From positions 1-64,000 of the forward strand of contig JAKCPI010010562.1 in NCBI GenBank assembly GCA_023213315.1: a DNA stretch of 64,000 nt, in the 5' to 3' direction. Numbering within the stretch: position 1 is the stretch's first letter; every line of letters begins with the position of its first letter. The position numbers and the translations under genes were made by a program. This stretch comes from Euborellia annulipes (lineage: Eukaryota > Arthropoda > Insecta > Dermaptera > Anisolabididae). Under the pieces are notes generated by a model. The model ran no database searches, was not told the DNA's origin, and worked only from the letters and a program-made list of their open reading frames with translations. This document shows positions 61,084 through 64,000 of this stretch, piece by piece.

Positions 61084-62085
61084 TTAAATGAAGTGAATTC
61101 AATGTATGTTTAAATTCTAATTACTTGTAGAGAATATTTATGATTAAAAAAATTCCATAATTAAAGAGAGAATAGGATGAAACACAGGTAGATATAAGTT
61201 GTTGCATAATTTAAAAGTGAGAGAGGGAATCGAATGCAATGCATACCAAAAACGAGAAAAGAAGAGAGAGAGGGAATATGTTATATGTCTTTGGTTGCTT
61301 GTGGAGCGTTTGTTCCCTTTGAACTACTGAATAATAATCATCTCTCTCTCTCTCTTTCTCTTTGTCGGATATATTTTTGCCATCAGGAAAGAAATATTTC
61401 ACATACAGAGAGAGAGAGAGAGAACGAATGGACAGCAAAAGGTAGATAATTGAATGCAGTGGACAGTGAATCTAATCCCTGTCCCCTCTCTCTTTCTCTC
61501 TTTCGGTCTTTTTTTTTTTAAAAAGCCAAGCAGCAAAAACCTCCTCCACCTTCTAAAGATGCTAATCTAAAATCTGCGACAGACGGACAGACAGAAAGAA
61601 GAAGAAATATTAGGGAGAAAGAAAGAAAAAAAAAATATTGACAATTTTAGAATATATATTAGATCATTAAAAAAAAAAAAAAAAAAATTCTCTACTTATA
61701 TACTTAAATAAAGAAGATAATCGAATATTTTCATTGAACTGTATAAGTCGACCCGTTTATTTCACACACACTTGTCGTCTATGAATTTTATTCACGAATT
61801 CTCGACCAGAAAATGAAATAATTTTCGCTCGACGTTTCGGTTGCAAGTTGTTCCTAACCTAAATTGTTATAATAGTTAGAAAATTTTGTTAAAATATTAA
61901 TTTAATAGATGAGATGAGTAGCTAGAAAAAATAACTTCGATTTATATCAAACTCTTAATCGGGATTAATTTATTCTGCCATCTTCAGTCTTTTAAGGAGT
62001 ATAAAAAAAAAAAAAAAAAATTTAAAATAATTTTTAAATAATTGTAAGAGACTGTAAAAGACCAAAGACCATTAGATAATTTTAA
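61084..62085. other. microsatellite-rich stretch
   Basis: GA/CT runs near 61340-61360 and 61405-61420 and A runs at 61670. A worn GAAACGTC motif on minus near 61830. No gene seen. Confidence 0.4.
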
Positions 62086-62990
62086 TATAAACATAGGTGG
62101 AACCCCAATTGAAATCTCGGAGAAATGCAGGAGCCTCGGGGTCATAATTGACTCAAATTTGAAATTTAAAGAAAATATTACCGAATTAAGTCGTAGAGCT
62201 TATGCCTCACTAAAAATGATTTTTTCTCATAGGCGCTATTTGGGTGTGGAAACAAAGAGAACATTATGCGAGTCTCTTGTCCTCTCGCATTTTAGTCATT
62301 GCGACGTGGTATATGGTCCATGTCTGAATGGTGGGGAGAGGCGGAGAATTCAGAAGGTGCAGAACTCGTGCCTCCGCTTCATTTATGGACTGGATTGGGG
62401 ATCGCATGTCTCGCATAAGCTCCGGGATGCTGGTTGGTTGGATATGGTCGGTAGAAGGCAACATCACCTCGCCTGTTTGTGCCTTAAGATTGTCAAGTTT
62501 GGGACACCTCCTTATCTTCTTGCCAGGTTGGAGTATCGCACTGATGTGCATCATCTTAACTTAAGGAGAAGGAACACTATATCGATACCGAAACACCGGG
62601 GTGAAAAATTTAAGGGTTCCTTCTCTTATAGCGCGGCCAGGTGTCTGAACTCTTTGGCAGATTTTGATTTGACCGTCTCCTACAATGTCTTCAAAAAAAA
62701 TTACAAGGCATATCTCCTCAGCAAGTCATGGGCAGCTCAATAATTTATTTTTATATTCCCTTCCATACCCCCTCCCCTTCCCTTTTTATATATGGAATAA
62801 ATTAATATCCAAATTGAGGCCTCATCAGTTTCCAAAATAAGGAAAACTGCTTCAAAGGACCTTTGTACCTCCAATTCTTATAAGCTAAATATTTGTGAAA
62901 TGCAAAAAAAAATAAATATATATAAATTATGTATAAATATTACAAATGTATGTATTTTGGAGGACATAAATAAATATTATTATTATTATT
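62086..62990 (+). pseudogene. LINE 3' end: RT C-terminus, 3' UTR and ATT tail
   Basis: The frame from about 62091 reads IGGTPIEISEKCRSLGVIID, then NLKFKENITELSRRAYASLK. After that come LCESLVLSHFSHCDVVYGPC and RIQKVQNSCLRFIYGLDWG, ending at 62743. This is the end of a Jockey/I-type reverse transcriptase ORF (SLGV-ID--L-F--HI, then L---L--P---Y---W pattern). An AT-rich 3' UTR ends in an (ATT)n tail at about 62972-62993, the usual LINE 3' signature. It is 5'-truncated, but the remaining frame is unbroken, so the insertion is fairly young. Confidence 0.8.
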
Positions 62991-63050
62991 ATTGTCATAT
63001 GCAATCATGAAGATCATGGAAAAAACCAACTAAATATAGGAGATTTCTTT

Positions 63051-63140
63051 GGTATCCAAATGGCTTAAATAAAATCATCGGACCGCGACCCTTGGTATTA
63101 AAGGCCAGTACGCCGCCAACTACACTAAGCCCGAGGACAA
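63051..63140 (-). mobile_element. tRNA-SINE fragment, minus
   Basis: On minus: GCTTAGTGTAGTTGGCG..., then CCGATGATTTTATTTAAGCC and GGATACC. The B-box is damaged. Confidence 0.65.
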
Positions 63141-63686
63141 GTATAGGAGATAGCGACTCAACTGGGAGATCTAAGAAGAAATAAAACAAGAAAATCCAGA
63201 GGTCGCTCCTTTTACATGGGGATTACTGAGCCTAGGAAAACGAGCACGACCCGAAATGTTTATGCAGGTTATGAACTTCAATCTTACTGGGGATTAATTG
63301 TTATTAGGCCTATTGTGTATTTCTAATAAATAAAATAAATACATAAAACATACCTATACCAAATGTATTTCTTATTAAGCCTTTTATTCCCCTGGTTCGC
63401 TGCAGGGGCAATTGTTTGCACCTAAGGACTTTTGCCCCGCTAGTGCGGACTTTTACCCCGCTCGGTGGGGCAAAAGACCGCAAATGAAAATTTTTGTTTA
63501 AATATCTCTCCTACTCTTATGCTACCGAATTGGAAACCAAAAAAATTATGTAAGATAGTCAAGAAACCAGGCTTTCAGGGGATGTTCCTATTTTTATTGT
63601 ATCTTTCATAGGAAGGTCAAAAAAAATTCCCAAAGAAAAACTGCGGACTTTTGCCCCACCTTACTCTATATGTCGACACAAAAAAA

Positions 63687-63758
63687 TCTGGTGTGTCATG
63701 CACAGAACACAACTTTCGATTACCGAAGGTAGTGTGCTGTGCGACCAGTCACACCAGA
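63687..63758. repeat. TCTGGTGTGAC hairpin family, stand-alone copy
   Basis: TCTGGTGTGTCATGCAC and GTGCGACCAGTCACACCAGA-type arms form a 72-bp hairpin preceded by TGTCGACACAAAAA. Confidence 0.7.
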
Positions 63759-64000
63759 TTTTTAATTTCAATTTTTACTATAATTGCTCTAACACTTTGA
63801 CTTTTATATATATAAAAATAATTAATTTGCCATCTGCATCTATAATTTATAATTATTTGAACATAATTTGTTTACGTCATCAGGATAATCACGTAATGAA
63901 GAGAAAGTTATATTAAAAACAAAAAACAACAAACAATAATCGTGCAAATGAATCCCTATCCATCTGCACTTAGATTTATTATTAACTATTTCTTTTAAAT

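Noticed and set aside
61822..61860. Minus-strand GAACAACTTGCAACCGAAACGTC near 61830 (pieces only)
   Set aside because: GAAACGTC is present but CUGANGA is not recognisable; at most a dead relic.

Overview
The window is nuclear DNA of an AT-rich, repeat-laden animal genome, most likely an arthropod. The evidence is spliced GT-AG genes with long poly-T tracts before AG, two divergent ionotropic receptor (IR) genes of the protostome chemoreceptor type, an animal BSDC1 orthologue, a eukaryotic 5S rRNA gene, tRNA-derived SINEs, LINE fragments and many non-autonomous DNA transposons. I cannot name the species or decide between insect, chelicerate and crustacean.

Layout. 0.5-1.2 kb: RTE-like LINE remnant (minus). 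1.7-10.7 kb: seven recognisable plus-strand exons of a multi-exon IR-like gene. It has two reading-frame problems and may be a pseudogene. Its introns hold a well-preserved 5S rRNA gene, hAT-like MITEs with exact 8-bp target duplications, TTAA-flanked MITEs and a large foldback. 10.7-20.5 kb: nested mobile elements, an inverted pair of 5S pseudogene fragments, a SINE and a triple-nested 2-kb palindrome. 20.7-28.7 kb: a complete eight-exon BSDC1 gene on the minus strand (335 aa predicted). 29.4-32 kb: a GC-rich island and possible plus-strand spliced exons diverging from BSDC1, then a degenerate tandem repeat. 32-42.9 kb: mostly unassigned AT-rich sequence with LINE remnants, hAT-like and TTAA MITEs and Helitron-like candidates. 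43.1-44.9 kb: an intact intronless divergent IR of 591 aa. 45-64 kb: further nested repeats, a hAT transposase remnant, SINE copies and two LINE tails.

The most striking signal is a recurring RNA motif, CUGANGA, then A or U, then stem II, then GAAA and a short palindrome. It occurs at eight loci, usually in both arms of large foldbacks. It matches the minimal, dimer-type hammerhead ribozymes known from Penelope-like retroelements. At several loci the two stem I strands differ in sequence but still pair, which argues for a real RNA structure. A second theme is inverted duplication of unrelated sequences: 5S pseudogene fragments, tRNA-like sequences, ribozyme-bearing repeats and a 0.9-kb palindrome inserted into a MITE.

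All identifications rest on reading the sequence and general knowledge of the families. No database search was run.
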